59,402 nucleotides of DNA from DASZTU01 sp035493835 (GCA_035493835.1 DATJHO010000092.1:1-59402), one strand, 5' to 3'. Shown: positions 33,965-44,600, counted from the first letter of the stretch. Numbers and translations: made by a program. Notes: generated by a model not told the origin, from the letters alone.

Positions 33965-34558
33965 CATAAGTCAAGCCCCGCCGACGCCCCGGCGCGCGCG
34001 CCCCAACGTCGGCGGGGCGAATTGCGGGTGGCCGCGCTGATGGAAGCCGGTGCGGCGGTGTTTGCGGAAAAGGGCTATGAGGCGGCGACGATGACCGAAA
34101 TCGCGGCGCAGGCGAATGCGCCGATCGGCTCGCTCTACCAGTTCTTCCCCTCCAAGGACGCGCTGGCTGACGCCCTCCTTGTCCGCTATGGCGAACAGGT
34201 GAACTCGGCGCTGGCCGAAATCGAGGCGCAGGCGGCAACGATCAGCGCCGCCGATCTTGCCGCATCGCTGATGGGCCTGCTGGTGACGCGCCGGGTGGAG
34301 CGCGCGACCGTCATCGCTCTCATGGATGCGCGGGGCTTGCGCGCATCCGGTCTAGGCTTGCGCGACGTGATGCGGACCACTGTCGCCCGCATCCTCGCCG
34401 CGCGCCGGCCGGAGCTTTCACCGGAGCGGGCGGCAGGCATGGCGGTGGTGCTGGTGCAGTTGATGAAGGACGCGGTGGTCCTGAGCGGCGAGGCGGCAGC
34501 CGGGCCGGATGCGCTCGACGAGTTGCGCCGCATGGCGGAGATCTATCTCACGGTTTGA
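33956..34558 (+). CDS. TetR family transcriptional regulator
   Basis: About 200 residues. The helix-turn-helix spans RVAALMEAGAAVFAEKGYEAATMTEIAAQANAPIGSLYQFFPSK, a canonical TetR_N; the C-terminal ligand domain is alpha-helical with an aliphatic-rich tail. Starts at 33923, 33950 and 33956 are all in frame; 33956 is chosen because the promoter and operator pattern place the mRNA start after 33923. No clear ribosome binding site, so the mRNA may have a very short leader. Divergent from the isochorismatase-like gene. Confidence 0.85.
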   Translation: MSSHKSSPADAPARAPQRRRGELRVAALMEAGAAVFAEKGYEAATMTEIAAQANAPIGSLYQFFPSKDALADALLVRYGEQVNSALAEIEAQAATISAADLAASLMGLLVTRRVERATVIALMDARGLRASGLGLRDVMRTTVARILAARRPELSPERAAGMAVVLVQLMKDAVVLSGEAAAGPDALDELRRMAEIYLTV

Positions 34559-34629
34559 CAGCCCAGACATGGGGCAATTCCGGCGAACGCCCGGCTCGCG
34601 CTTGTTGCGGACAAAGGCGGCCCGAGCTG

Positions 34630-34657
34630 TTAACATGCGCCACAATTCCTATATATG
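34630..34657 (+). promoter_or_regulatory. Possible accD promoter
   Basis: TTAACA (34630-34635) and TATATG (34652-34657) with a 16-base spacer, about 30 bases before the accD start. Based on sequence only. Confidence 0.4.
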
Positions 34658-34688
34658 ACGCCCAGAAGGTACAAAGAGGCATCGGCTG

Positions 34689-35663
34689 ATGAACTGGATC
34701 AATAGCGTCGTCCGTCCGAAAATCCGGTCCATCCTGGGCAACAAGCGGGAGACACCGGAAAATCTCTGGGTCAAGGACCCGGAATCCGGCGAGATGGTGT
34801 TTTATCGCGATCTCGAGGCCAACCAGTGGGTGGTACCGAACTCCGGCTATCACATGAAGATCAAGGCCGGGGATCGGCTCCATACCTTCTTCGACGGCGG
34901 CAAGTACGACACGATGCCGCTGCCGGCGGTCGCCACCGACCCGTTGAAATTCCGCGACCAGAAACGCTATGTCGACCGGCTACGCGACGCGCGCGCCAAG
35001 ACCGGCATGGAAGATGCCGTGCTGGTCGGGGTAGGCAAGCTCTTCGGGCTCGACGTCACGGCAGCCGTGCAGGATTTCGACTTCATGGGCGGCTCGCTCG
35101 GCATGGCGGCGGGGTCGGCGATCATCACCGGGCTCGAGACCGCCGCACGGCGCAAAACGCCTTTCGTGCTTTTCGCCGCCTCGGGGGGCGCCCGCATGCA
35201 GGAAGGTATCCTCTCCCTCATGCAGATGCCGCGGACCACGGTTGCAGTCTTGCGGCTGCGCGAGGCCGGGCTGCCGTTCATCGTCGTTTTCACCAATCCC
35301 ACCACGGGCGGCGTTACGGCGTCCTATGCCATGCTAGGCGACGTGCACCTGGCCGAACCGGGCGCGCTGATCTGCTTTGCCGGCCCCCGCGTCATCGAGC
35401 AAACGATCCGCGAAAAGCTCCCCAAGGGGTTTCAGCGCTCGGAATATCTCTACTCGCATGGCATGGTCGACATGGTCGTGCACCGGCACAATCTGCGCTC
35501 GACCATCGGCTCGCTGGTCGGCATGCTGACCAATGCCCCGGCGCCGGCCGAGCTGACCAGCGCCCTCCCGGCGCCCCGCGTCAGCATGCGCGACGTCGCG
35601 ATTGCGGCCGAGGGCGATGATGATCTCGTCACGGCCCCGCCAGCCGCCGCGCACGCGGAGTAG
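34689..35663 (+). CDS. accD: Acetyl-CoA carboxylase carboxyltransferase subunit beta
   Basis: A 324-residue beta subunit that, with AccA, transfers carboxyl from biotin to acetyl-CoA to make malonyl-CoA. Crotonase-like core: FDFMGGSLGMAAGSAI, FAASGGARMQEGILSLMQM, FTNPTTGGVTASYAMLGD and FAGPRVIEQTIREKLP. Odd: the N-terminal zinc ribbon found in E. coli (four Cys) has no cysteine at all here; the region NLWVKDPESGEMVFYRD keeps the shape without ligands. An acidic, alanine-rich tail of about 40 residues follows the core. folC lies downstream after a repeat. Confidence 0.96.
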   Translation: MNWINSVVRPKIRSILGNKRETPENLWVKDPESGEMVFYRDLEANQWVVPNSGYHMKIKAGDRLHTFFDGGKYDTMPLPAVATDPLKFRDQKRYVDRLRDARAKTGMEDAVLVGVGKLFGLDVTAAVQDFDFMGGSLGMAAGSAIITGLETAARRKTPFVLFAASGGARMQEGILSLMQMPRTTVAVLRLREAGLPFIVVFTNPTTGGVTASYAMLGDVHLAEPGALICFAGPRVIEQTIREKLPKGFQRSEYLYSHGMVDMVVHRHNLRSTIGSLVGMLTNAPAPAELTSALPAPRVSMRDVAIAAEGDDDLVTAPPAAAHAE

Positions 35664-35701
35664 TTTTTTCACCCCATCGGGGCCTGTTGCGAAGGCCGCC
35701 T

Positions 35702-35829
35702 CACCTACCCTTTAGCGCACCCCTTTTTTCCCTTCTCCCCTTGTGGGAGAAGGTTGCGCGTCAGCGCCGGATGAGGGGTGATTCCCGCGCCCGGGCCGCC
35801 CTGTTCCCCTCTCCCGTTCGGGAGGAAAA
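35702..35829. repeat. Intergenic repeat family A' (copy 2)
   Basis: CTTCTCCCCTTGTGGGAGAAGG followed by GCGTCAGCGCCGGATGAGGGG, the inverse orientation of the copies at 3308 and 51389. It fills the accD-folC gap. Confidence 0.75.
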
Positions 35830-35830
35830 A

Positions 35831-37123
35831 ATGTCCCGCACCGACCAGATTCTCCAGCGCCTCCTGGCGCTCCACCCAAAACTGATCGACCTCAGCCTCG
35901 AGCGCATGGATCGCCTGCTCGACCAGATGGGCCGACCGCAGGACCGGCTGCCGCCGGTGATTCACGTCGCCGGCACCAATGGCAAGGGCTCGACCGTCGC
36001 CTATCTCCGCGCTTTCCTCGAAGCGGCGGGCAAAAGCGTCCACGTCTATACCTCGCCCCAGCTGGTCGATTTCCGCGAGCGCATTCGGCTCAACGGCAAG
36101 CTGGTCACCTCGCGGCAACTCAATGCGGCGCTCGAATATTGCGAAGAGGTCAATGGCGGCACGCCGATCACCTACTTCGAGATCACGACGGCGGCGGCGA
36201 TAAAGCTCTTCGCCGATATTCCCGCCGACTATCTGCTGCTCGAGGTAGGCCTTGGCGGACGGTTCGACGCGACCAATGTGGTGGCTCATCCGCTCGGCGC
36301 GGTGATCACGCCCGTTTCCATCGACCACGTCGAATATCTCGGCAACACCGTGGGTATCATCGCCAAGGAAAAGGCCGGGATCATCAAGCGCGGTTCGCCC
36401 GTGGTCGTCGGCCGGCAGATGGACGAGGGCCTTGCCTCGATCACCGGCGAGGCGAAGAGGCTGGGGGTCGCCCCCTTCATCGCCGGGCAGGATTTCGACG
36501 GTTTTACGCAGAATGGGCGGCTGGTTTACCAGGACGAAAAGGGGCTCCTCGACCTGCCCCTCCCCGCGTTGCGCGGCACCCACCAGATCGATAACGCGGC
36601 GCTTGCCATTGCCGCCGCGCGGCATTTTGGCCTGCCCGTCAACGACGAACAACTGGCCGAGGGTCTTCGGCAGGTTGTGTGGCCGGCGCGGCTGCAGCCG
36701 CTTAAGGGCAAGCTTTCCTCCCTGCTGCCGGAGGGCCATGAACTTTGGCTCGATGGCGGCCACAACGAGGCCGGCGGCAGTGTGCTCGCGGATTCGCTGC
36801 GCCAGATGAACAAGGCACGCCCGCGGCCGCTGATCCTCATCATGGGCACCTTCGCCAACAAGGACGCCAAGGGGTACTTGGCCCATTTCGGGACCGAGCC
36901 CCACGCGGTGTTCACGGTGAAGATTTCCGGCGAGCGCGCCTCCTGGCCGGCTCGGACTCTGGCCGACCTGGCGATGTCGCTCGGCCTGAAGGCCCAGCCG
37001 ATGCGCTCGATCGAAAGCGCCTTGCGGGCGGCGGCGGAAATCCCGCAGGCACGGGTGGTGATCTGCGGCTCGCTGCACCTGGCCGGTGAGGTCCTGCGCA
37101 AGAACGGCACGCCGCCGAGCTAG
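35831..37123 (+). CDS. folC: Bifunctional folylpolyglutamate synthase/dihydrofolate synthase
   Basis: A 430-residue Mur-ligase-like enzyme. P-loop HVAGTNGKGSTVAYLRA, omega loop YTSPQLVDFRERIRLNG, LLLEVGLGGRFDATNVV with metal-binding Glu/His, and SIDHVEYLGNTVGIIAKEKAGIIK are all present; the C-terminal domain has WLDGGHNEAGG. It makes dihydrofolate from dihydropteroate and adds glutamates to folate. Start at 35831 follows GGGAGGAAAAA; the open frame upstream to 35687 is only the repeat. Separated from accD by a repeat, so linkage to it is uncertain. Confidence 0.96.
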   Translation: MSRTDQILQRLLALHPKLIDLSLERMDRLLDQMGRPQDRLPPVIHVAGTNGKGSTVAYLRAFLEAAGKSVHVYTSPQLVDFRERIRLNGKLVTSRQLNAALEYCEEVNGGTPITYFEITTAAAIKLFADIPADYLLLEVGLGGRFDATNVVAHPLGAVITPVSIDHVEYLGNTVGIIAKEKAGIIKRGSPVVVGRQMDEGLASITGEAKRLGVAPFIAGQDFDGFTQNGRLVYQDEKGLLDLPLPALRGTHQIDNAALAIAAARHFGLPVNDEQLAEGLRQVVWPARLQPLKGKLSSLLPEGHELWLDGGHNEAGGSVLADSLRQMNKARPRPLILIMGTFANKDAKGYLAHFGTEPHAVFTVKISGERASWPARTLADLAMSLGLKAQPMRSIESALRAAAEIPQARVVICGSLHLAGEVLRKNGTPPS

Positions 37124-37146
37124 AGCGTTTCCAGGAAAAGTGGCCA
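37124..37146. repeat. Repeat family D fragment after folC
   Basis: GAGCGTTTCCAGGAAAAGTGGCCACC, a truncated copy of the 22210-22311 element, in the convergent gap between folC and the FMN reductase gene. Confidence 0.7.
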
Positions 37147-37177
37147 CCTCAGGCTCACCGTGAGGACTATCGGACGG

Positions 37178-37723
37178 TCAGGGCGACTCGGCCTGGCCTT
37201 CGATGGCAGCCGCGAATCGTTGCAGCATTTCGGAGAGCGGTGCCGCCAGTGTCTTGGTGGCGGCGATTCCATGTGCGTCGAGGCCCGAGCCTTGCACGGG
37301 CAGCGTCAGCATGGCCTCGTCGACCAGCCGGGCCGACATGGTGCGGAGAATCTCGCGGGTTTGTGCCTCGGCGTGGGAGGCGCGAGGGGCGGCGTTGATG
37401 AGCGCAACCGGCTTACCGGGAAACTCGAGACTGCGGACCAGCCAATCGAGCCCGTTCTTGAAACTCCCGGCAATGCCATGAGCGTATTCGGGCGAAGAGA
37501 AGATGATCCCGTCAGAGACCCCAACCAGTTGGCGCAGCTCAATCACGCTCGCGGGCGGCGCGTCGGTATCGAGATCGGGGTTGAAATGCGGCAGGCTGCC
37601 CAGCCCGGCATAGCGGACGATCTCGATTTCCGAAGGCGCCAGCAGGCCCACCGCCTCAAGAACGGCTGAATTGGACGAAGCCGCCCTGAGGCTGCCTGAG
37701 ATCGTGAGGATTTTTGTCGCCAT
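37178..37723 (-). CDS. NADPH-dependent FMN reductase
   Basis: A 181-residue flavodoxin-fold protein. ISGSLRAASSN (FMN phosphate loop), DGIIFSSPEYAHGIAGSFKNGLDWLVR (the family signature) and LINAAPRASHAEAQT are visible. Relatives reduce FMN, quinones or chromate with NAD(P)H. Physiological electron acceptor is not evident from context. Convergent with folC; 121 bases after the trxA terminator region on the same strand as trxA, but the terminator separates them. Confidence 0.88.
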   Translation of the reverse strand: MATKILTISGSLRAASSNSAVLEAVGLLAPSEIEIVRYAGLGSLPHFNPDLDTDAPPASVIELRQLVGVSDGIIFSSPEYAHGIAGSFKNGLDWLVRSLEFPGKPVALINAAPRASHAEAQTREILRTMSARLVDEAMLTLPVQGSGLDAHGIAATKTLAAPLSEMLQRFAAAIEGQAESP

Positions 37724-37793
37724 TGTCGATCACGATTAGCGCGAGTCGGAACTACGCCGGAAGGCACGCGATGCCAAACAGAGGCCGAACAAT

Positions 37794-37824
37794 AAAAAAC
37801 GCCGCCGGGGTGAGCCAGCGGCGT
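37794..37824 (-). terminator. Intrinsic terminator after trxA
   Basis: On the minus strand ACGCCGC-N-GCGGCGT followed by TTTTT, 20 bases after the trxA stop. Strong stem with clear T tract. Confidence 0.85.
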
Positions 37825-37844
37825 CTTGTGCAGTCGTCAGTTAA

Positions 37845-38168
37845 TCAGGCGGCGTGGCTGGAGAGCCACTTCGCCAAGCCCGCCTTGGGGGTGCCGGCGC
37901 CGATCTTCATATCGGCAGCCTCGCCATCCTTGAACAGGATCATCGTCGGGATCGAACGGACGCCGTATTTGACAGTGGTGTCCGGATTCTCGTCGATGTT
38001 GAGCTTGACGATCTTCACCCTGCCGGCCAGCTCGCTCGAAAGTTCCTCCAACACCGGGGAAATCGCGCGACACGGGCCGCACCATTCTGCCCAGAAATCG
38101 ACAAGTACGGGCTCTTTGGAGCTCAGAACTTCCTCGCCGAACGTGGCGTCGGAAACGTGAGTTGTCAT
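37845..38168 (-). CDS. trxA: Thioredoxin
   Basis: A 107-residue thioredoxin with the active site WAEWCGPCRAISP (Cys30, Cys33), the cis-proline segment GVRSIPTMILFKDG and the usual length. It reduces cytosolic disulfides with thioredoxin reductase. It follows addA by 80 bases, the standard alphaproteobacterial order addB-addA-trxA, and ends at a strong terminator. Confidence 0.97.
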   Translation of the reverse strand: MTTHVSDATFGEEVLSSKEPVLVDFWAEWCGPCRAISPVLEELSSELAGRVKIVKLNIDENPDTTVKYGVRSIPTMILFKDGEAADMKIGAGTPKAGLAKWLSSHAA

Positions 38169-38213
38169 TTGGATTTTTGCCTTTGGTTGAAAGCGGTGTG
38201 CTGTCTGAACCTA

Positions 38214-38242
38214 AATGTGGGAAGAGTCCAGTTCCTGATCAA
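38214..38242 (-). promoter_or_regulatory. Possible trxA promoter
   Basis: TTGATC (38237-38242) and CACATT (38214-38219) on the minus strand, 17-base spacer, in the addA-trxA gap. The -10 is weak. Confidence 0.3.
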
Positions 38243-38248
38243 GGAATG

Positions 38249-41200
38249 TCACCGCGTGATGAAAGCCTCGGCGGCATTCCCCAACAATGGTTGCGGCAAG
38301 ATCATCAACGATTCCAAGGTCGTCCACAATATGCCCGCTTCCACCATCATGCTTGGGAAGAGCTGGCTTGCAACATATGCATAAAGGCCCAGCTGCGTCA
38401 GGTAGGACGCAGGAACCCCCGATGCGCTCCCAGGGGGAACCGCATCGGACTTGTAGTCTACCACCAGCACCCGCCCCTTAGCTACAATCATCCTGTCGAT
38501 GCGGCCGGCGAGCCGTACGGGCGCCCCGTCGCGGCGGGCATCGAGCAGAAACGGCACCTCAGCGCGGCTATCGGGACCGAAAATTTCGGCGAATTCGGGT
38601 TTTGACAGGATCGAAAGCGCCTTCTGCCCAAGGACCGCGTGCAGCTCCGGCGCGTCGGGGAGCAGCGCGGCCAGCGCTTTTTCCACTACTTTCGGCCAAT
38701 CGGCGCGTTGCAGGGATGCAACATGCTGCAAAAGGGCATGGAGGGCGATGCCGCTGCGGCGCGCCGCCTCCGCCCCCATCGCCGATTCGGCGGAGGTGTC
38801 GTAGACGCGCTCTGGATTTGCCGAGGTGAACGCCGACGAGGGGCGGACGACCGGGATAACGGCCGGCGCCGGCAGCGGCGGAAGGGACAGGGGCACGATT
38901 CGCGCCACGGCAACGTCCGGTAGCTCCACGATCGGTGGCGGCGCGTCCTGGGGCGGCGGATATACCAGCGCGAGGAGCGCGCCCTCAGCATCGGTCAGCC
39001 GCGTGCTCTCGGGACCCAGCGCCCGCTCGACCGCCTCGTACCAGGTGCCATCGAGCTTGCCCGTCTTGGTCAGATAGCCGGTGATATAGAGCTCGTCCTC
39101 GGCGCGGGTCATGCCGACATAGAGACGCCGCCAATATTCCGCTTCCTCGGCCGCCTGCGCCGCCTGGCGCAATGCCAGGGTTTCCGGCGTATGGGTCTTG
39201 CTCGAGGAGGCGTGGACAAGCAGCGGACCGGGCGCATCCTTGAGCAGGAAGACCGGCGGCAGCAGGGTGGAACCCGCCTTGCTGGCGGCATCGGCGAGGA
39301 TGACCACCGGCGCTTCGAGCCCCTTGGCGCCATGTACGGTCATGACGCGGACGCCGGCTCCGGGCTCGACCAGGTCGCGCTTGATGGAAATATCCTGGGC
39401 CCGCATTTCGGCCAGAAAACCCTGGAGCGAGGGCGAGGCGGTCTGCTCATGCGCCAGCGCCAGCTCCAGGAACTCCGCCATCACATCATCGATCTCGCCG
39501 CCCAGCCGGCGATGAAAGCGTCTTAGTCCCTCGTCGCGATAAAGCACCTCGGTGAAAAACTCGAAGGGGCGGCCGAAATCCAGTTTTCCGCGCCAGCGGT
39601 GGAGGCGCGAATAGGCTTCATGCGCGGGCAGCAGGTCGCTGCGGGCGAGCGCCTGCCACAGCGTCTGCCCCTTCGGTCGGTCAGCGGCGATGGCGAACAG
39701 GTCTTCCTCGGTGAGGTCGAACAGGGGCGAGCGCAGCAGCGCGGCCAATTGCAAATCGTCAGCCGGATTGGTGAGCACATCGCCCAGCGCCAGAAGATCG
39801 AGGACCGCGATATGGCTCGTCACCGGCAGGCGATCGGCGCCGGGGGTAGGGATGCCCTGTTGGCCGAGGGCGCGGATCAGCTCGGAAAACAGCGCCGAGC
39901 GGGTCTGCACCAGGATCAAAATATCCTCGGCCGTTATTGCCCGGCCGCGCGGGCCGAGCGGCCGCTTGCTGTCGAGCCAGCCGCGGATCTCGCCGGCAAT
40001 GCGCATGGCGAGTTGCCGCGGCGCCCGCTGCTGGCGGCTGACGGGTTCGGTCGGCCAGTCTTCGGCATCGATATCGTCGGCCACCTGCTTGATGGTCGGC
40101 CAGAGTGTCACCTGCCCGCCCGCTTCGGCGCGGGCGGTCTCGTGGCCCACCGGAGCTTCGACCGACAGCACCGCCCGGCGCAGCTTTTCGTCCCGGAAAA
40201 CCTGGTCGACGGCCGAGAGGATGCCGGGGAGCGTGCGAAAACTCGTGTGCAGCGGCACGTCGGCGAACGGCCGGTCGACTTCCACGGCGGCAAGCCGGAA
40301 CTCGCGGCCGGCGCCACCAAAGAGGTTAGGATCCGCGCCCTGGAAGGAATAGATCGACTGCTTTTCGTCGCCCACGGCGAACAGCGTCCGCGGCCGCTCG
40401 ACGGCGCTGTCGCCGACGAAGAATTCTGCGGCGAGCTCGCGCACCACGCGCCACTGCTCGGGATTGGTGTCCTGGCTCTCGTCGACGAGGATGTGGGTGA
40501 TGCCGGAATCGAGCTTGTAGCGCACCCACTCGGCCTGCTCGCGATGGGCGAAGAGATCGCCGAGCTTTTCGATCAGATCGTCGAAATCGAGCCAGGAGCG
40601 GGCGCGCTTGTGCGCCTCGTAGCGCGACACGATGGCCCCAAGCAGGTCGATCAGCGCCTCTGAGCGCTCAATCAGGGTCGCCCGGCGGAGTGCGGGGTGG
40701 AGCGCCGCCAGCCGGTCGTGCTCGCTGCCGATCGCCTCGGCGAGGGCCGGATCGGTGATCCTGGCGATGCGGCGATCAGCGTAGGGCGAGCCGTCATCCT
40801 TGAGGAAAATGTCGAAGCGGGTCTCCCCGTCCCCCATCTGCGCCCGTGCCTGCCACAGCCAATCGACGAAGCGCAAATTTCTGGTGCGCACGGGATCAGG
40901 CGGCAGGTGCGCAAAAAGCTCGTCGTGGCGGGAGGGCGGAAACAGCGTCTCCTCGACGGCGCGATGGAGGATTTCATCACGGGTTTCGCCGGGCCGGAGG
41001 CCGACCAGGGTGCGGAGCCGCGCCTTGGCCGCCGGAACATCCGTAAGCACGCGCCGCAGCTTCCGTCCCTCGCCGAGCGCGGCATCAATTGCCTGCGTAA
41101 TGGAATGATCGCTGAGCAGGCTGAACAACGTTTCCACCGCCCGCCCGATCTCGGAGGCGCCGCGCAGGCCTTCGGCGATCACCGCCTCGCGGGTGCGGCG

Positions 41201-41686
41201 GATCAGGGCGTCGGCCTCGATCTCCTCGATGACGGTAAAGCCGAACGGTACGCCGGCTTCGAGCGGGAAGCGGTGCAGCACGCTTTCGCAGAAGGCATGA
41301 ATGGTGTTGATTTTCAGCCCGCCCGGGGTTTCGAGCGCATGGGCAAAAAGGGTGCGCGCGCGCGTCAGCATGGCGGGGCTAGGCGCGGCGCCTTCCATTC
41401 GCGCCAGCTTCAGGCTGAGGTCGGCCTCGGGCAGCAGCGCCCATTCGGCCAGCCGCCCGGAGACGCGGCGGCGCATCTCGGCGGCGGCGGCCTTGGTGTA
41501 GGTGAGGCAGAGGATCTCCTCGGGCGCAACGCCCGCGAGCAGCAGCCGCATGACGCGCTCGGTGAGCACGTGCGTTTTGCCGGAGCCGGCATTGGCCTTC
41601 ACCCAGACCGAACTTTTGGGATCCGACGCCTGCCTTTGCGGGTCGGTGACATGGTTCGGCAAAGGATCGAGGAGGCGGCGCGTCAT
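38249..41686 (-). CDS. addA: Double-strand break repair helicase AddA
   Basis: A 1145-residue UvrD-family helicase-nuclease. Walker A KANAGSGKTHVLTERV, helicase motif II ILVDESQDTNPEQW, motif III VGDEKQSIYSFQGADP, motif V VMTVHGAKGLEAPVVILAD, and a C-terminal RecB-like nuclease with VLVVDYKSD. With AddB it resects broken DNA ends and loads RecA. The ATG at 41686 overlaps the addB stop by four bases; the frame beyond, to 42157, is a shadow of addB. Confidence 0.96.
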   Translation of the reverse strand: MTRRLLDPLPNHVTDPQRQASDPKSSVWVKANAGSGKTHVLTERVMRLLLAGVAPEEILCLTYTKAAAAEMRRRVSGRLAEWALLPEADLSLKLARMEGAAPSPAMLTRARTLFAHALETPGGLKINTIHAFCESVLHRFPLEAGVPFGFTVIEEIEADALIRRTREAVIAEGLRGASEIGRAVETLFSLLSDHSITQAIDAALGEGRKLRRVLTDVPAAKARLRTLVGLRPGETRDEILHRAVEETLFPPSRHDELFAHLPPDPVRTRNLRFVDWLWQARAQMGDGETRFDIFLKDDGSPYADRRIARITDPALAEAIGSEHDRLAALHPALRRATLIERSEALIDLLGAIVSRYEAHKRARSWLDFDDLIEKLGDLFAHREQAEWVRYKLDSGITHILVDESQDTNPEQWRVVRELAAEFFVGDSAVERPRTLFAVGDEKQSIYSFQGADPNLFGGAGREFRLAAVEVDRPFADVPLHTSFRTLPGILSAVDQVFRDEKLRRAVLSVEAPVGHETARAEAGGQVTLWPTIKQVADDIDAEDWPTEPVSRQQRAPRQLAMRIAGEIRGWLDSKRPLGPRGRAITAEDILILVQTRSALFSELIRALGQQGIPTPGADRLPVTSHIAVLDLLALGDVLTNPADDLQLAALLRSPLFDLTEEDLFAIAADRPKGQTLWQALARSDLLPAHEAYSRLHRWRGKLDFGRPFEFFTEVLYRDEGLRRFHRRLGGEIDDVMAEFLELALAHEQTASPSLQGFLAEMRAQDISIKRDLVEPGAGVRVMTVHGAKGLEAPVVILADAASKAGSTLLPPVFLLKDAPGPLLVHASSSKTHTPETLALRQAAQAAEEAEYWRRLYVGMTRAEDELYITGYLTKTGKLDGTWYEAVERALGPESTRLTDAEGALLALVYPPPQDAPPPIVELPDVAVARIVPLSLPPLPAPAVIPVVRPSSAFTSANPERVYDTSAESAMGAEAARRSGIALHALLQHVASLQRADWPKVVEKALAALLPDAPELHAVLGQKALSILSKPEFAEIFGPDSRAEVPFLLDARRDGAPVRLAGRIDRMIVAKGRVLVVDYKSDAVPPGSASGVPASYLTQLGLYAYVASQLFPSMMVEAGILWTTLESLMILPQPLLGNAAEAFITR

Positions 41687-44600
41687 GGTTCTTCGTCCTC
41701 GGCGACCGCCCATTCCTCGGTGCGGGCAAGGTGGTCGAATTCGCCCCGATAGCGTTTTCCCACGTCCGGCAGCACCTGCGCGGTCATCGGCAGGCGGTCG
41801 GTCAACAGCAGCGCATCGACGAGCACCTGCAAGCGCCGCAATACGGCATCGGCCGTATCCGCGGCGGTTTGCCCGTCGCGCAGCGAAAACGCTTTTGGCA
41901 CAAAGGCCTCGGGGCCGAGGCCGATCTTGATGTAGCTCATCGCCCCGACATCGGCCGGCGGCACCGCCTCGAACCGCCCTGCCCGCGCCATGGCGGCCTC
42001 GAGCGGCATTTGGGGCGCCAGAAAATCCTTCATGGCGCCGGGCGACGGAACGCCGCCGGTCTTGAAATCGATGATTTCGAGGCCGCCGCTCCGCATTTCG
42101 TCGATCCGGTCGGCCCGGCCGGTCAGCAGAAAGCCGCCAAGGTTGGGAAACTGCCATTCGCCCTTGATCTCGGCTCTCCGCCGCAGCACCGCCGACTCGC
42201 GGTCGCGCTCAAAGGCGAGAAAAAGCTCAGCGGCGCGGCTGAACCGCCTGAGCCAGATGTCGCGGCGCTCGCCGATCGATTCGAGGCCGGCAAAAGCCTC
42301 GGCCGCCATTGCATCGAGCCGGGCGAGAGCATCGGGGGCGGCAAAATCGTGGCCCTCGATGACGAAGCGGGCGAACACCTCATGGATCATCGTGCCGCGG
42401 TCGCGTGCGCCGGGCTCCTCGCCTAACGGGTCGAGGGCGCGCAGCTTCAGTACGTGGCGGGCATAGATGTCGTAGGGCGAGCGGAACAGCGTTTCGATCT
42501 CGGTGATCGACAGTTTTCGCGGCCGCGCCGACGCCGGCGGACGGGGTGCGGGGCGTGTCGCCGGGCGCGTGGTGGTGACGGCATCAAGGGCCCGGGCCAT
42601 CTCCACCCATTTTTTGCCCTTTTGGCGCAGCGTCTTTGCCTGGGCTTCGCCGATGAAGGCCTCGAGCCGCTGCAGCAGCGGCGAGGGCAGAGCGGGCGAG
42701 GTACCGCGCCGTGAGGCGAAGGCGAGCAGCACCTCGCGATTGCCGATTGCCATGGCGAAATCATGCGCAGCCTGGCCCTGCCGGCGCTCGGGCGGCTCCA
42801 GCCCCGCCGCGAGCCGCATACCGCGGCTGAGCCAGGGACCTGGATCGGCAGGCTCGGGCCACACATCCTCATTGAGGGCAGCCAGGATCATCAGGTCGGC
42901 GTGCTGCAGCCGCGCTTCGAGCCGGCCCCAGATGGCGATATCCGGCCGGCCGAAACGCGCCGTGCGCACTTCGAAACCGGCCATCAAGGCGGAAAGCACC
43001 GCGTCGAGCCCGATGGGCGAAAAGCTGGGGCCGGGCGCCGCGCCGGCCATGCCCTCGGCCCATTGCCGCAGCTCGTCGCCCCCGGGGAACGGGGCGGCAG
43101 TGTCGCCTTCGGCCGGCGCAGTTGCCGCTTCGACCGTTCTGGCCAGCGCCAGCGCCAGGCGGACGGCATCGATCGTGGGCGCGGCGAGCGTCTCGCAGAG
43201 CGGCGCCATGGCCGCCTCGAGCCGGTCGAGCAGCATGGCGATCGCCTCGCCATCGGCGGGAAACAGCCGACGCTTTGCGTGCTCAAGGCGGCCGGCAAGG
43301 TTATCCGCGAGCGTGCGGCGCAAGCCGGCGATGCCGACCGCCGGCCGCTGGCCGCGCAACAGGCCGAGCTCGGTCAGTTCGGCCAACCGGGCCAGCTCCG
43401 CCCGAGAAAGGCCCAGGGTGACGGCGCGGTTGCGGAGCACGGCCATGAGGGCGACGGGCGCGAATTTTTCCGCCGCGAGCGTCAACGCGCCACGGGCGAG
43501 GCGTCCGGCCGCCGACTGGAACAGCGGCGTGCCGGCGGCATCGTCGACCTCGATGTCGAAGCGGAGCAATTCGGCGGCGATCCGGCGGGCGATGTTGCGG
43601 TCGGGCGAAACGATGCCCACCGTCCGGCCCTTTTCGAGCGCGTCGCGGGCGGCAATGGCGATGGCGCGAGCCTCAAAATCCTCGCCGGGGGCGGCGAGCA
43701 CGGAAAGGCCATCGAGCGCCTCGGCGAAATCGGACGCGAGTTCCTGCCGGTCGGCAAACCAGCCGGCCGTCGCATCGGCAGGGGCCAGGGCCCGGCGGAC
43801 GAGTCTTGTGCGGGCCGCCGGGGCTTCAGCCAGCTCGGTCACCGCGTCGGGCCGGACGCCGAGCCGCTGCAACAGCTTTACGAGGCCATATTGCGGGTGA
43901 GCGTGCGGCGCCTTCTGCGGATCGGCCAACAAAGCGAGATCGCTTTCGGGCAGGTCCGTGTCGAGGCCGGGCAGCACCACGGCACCACGCGGCAGCCGGG
44001 CGATGGCGCGGATAAGCTCGGCCGTCGCTGGGATCGAGCCGGTGGAGCCGGCGGCGATCACCGGGCGGTCGCCATAGCGCAAGGCCACGGTTTCGGCCTG
44101 GCGCCGCAGCCGCTCATTCTGCAATTGCGCCGCGTCCGCCTCGCCTGTGCCGGCCAGTATCGCCGGCCACGCGGTGAGCACGATGTCGAGGAATTGCAGA
44201 GTCTGCTGCCAGTTTTCCGCGAGGTTTTCTGGCGGAATGGCGCGCAATGCCGCCGCGTCGACGCCTTCGATCGTGAGGTCATCGAGGATGCCCGCAAGCG
44301 AATCCGCCAGCCGGAAAATTTCGGCGGCGCTGGGCGGGGACGCAAAGCCCGCGCTGCCATCGACCTGCCGCGCCCAGGCGTCGATCAACCGGGCGAGCGT
44401 CAGCCGCCGGCCCAGCCGCGAGGCGGGCGGCGGCAGGGCCGGCGCATCGATCGGGGGAAGGAACGGTTCTTCCACCTCATCCTCGCCGCCGAGAGTGCGG
44501 ATATCCGGCAGCAGCCTATGGCCGTGGCGCAAAAATTCCTCGGCCAGGGCCAGCCGGGCCCTTCGGGTCGGCAGCAGGATGGTGAGGTCAGCGAGCCAGA

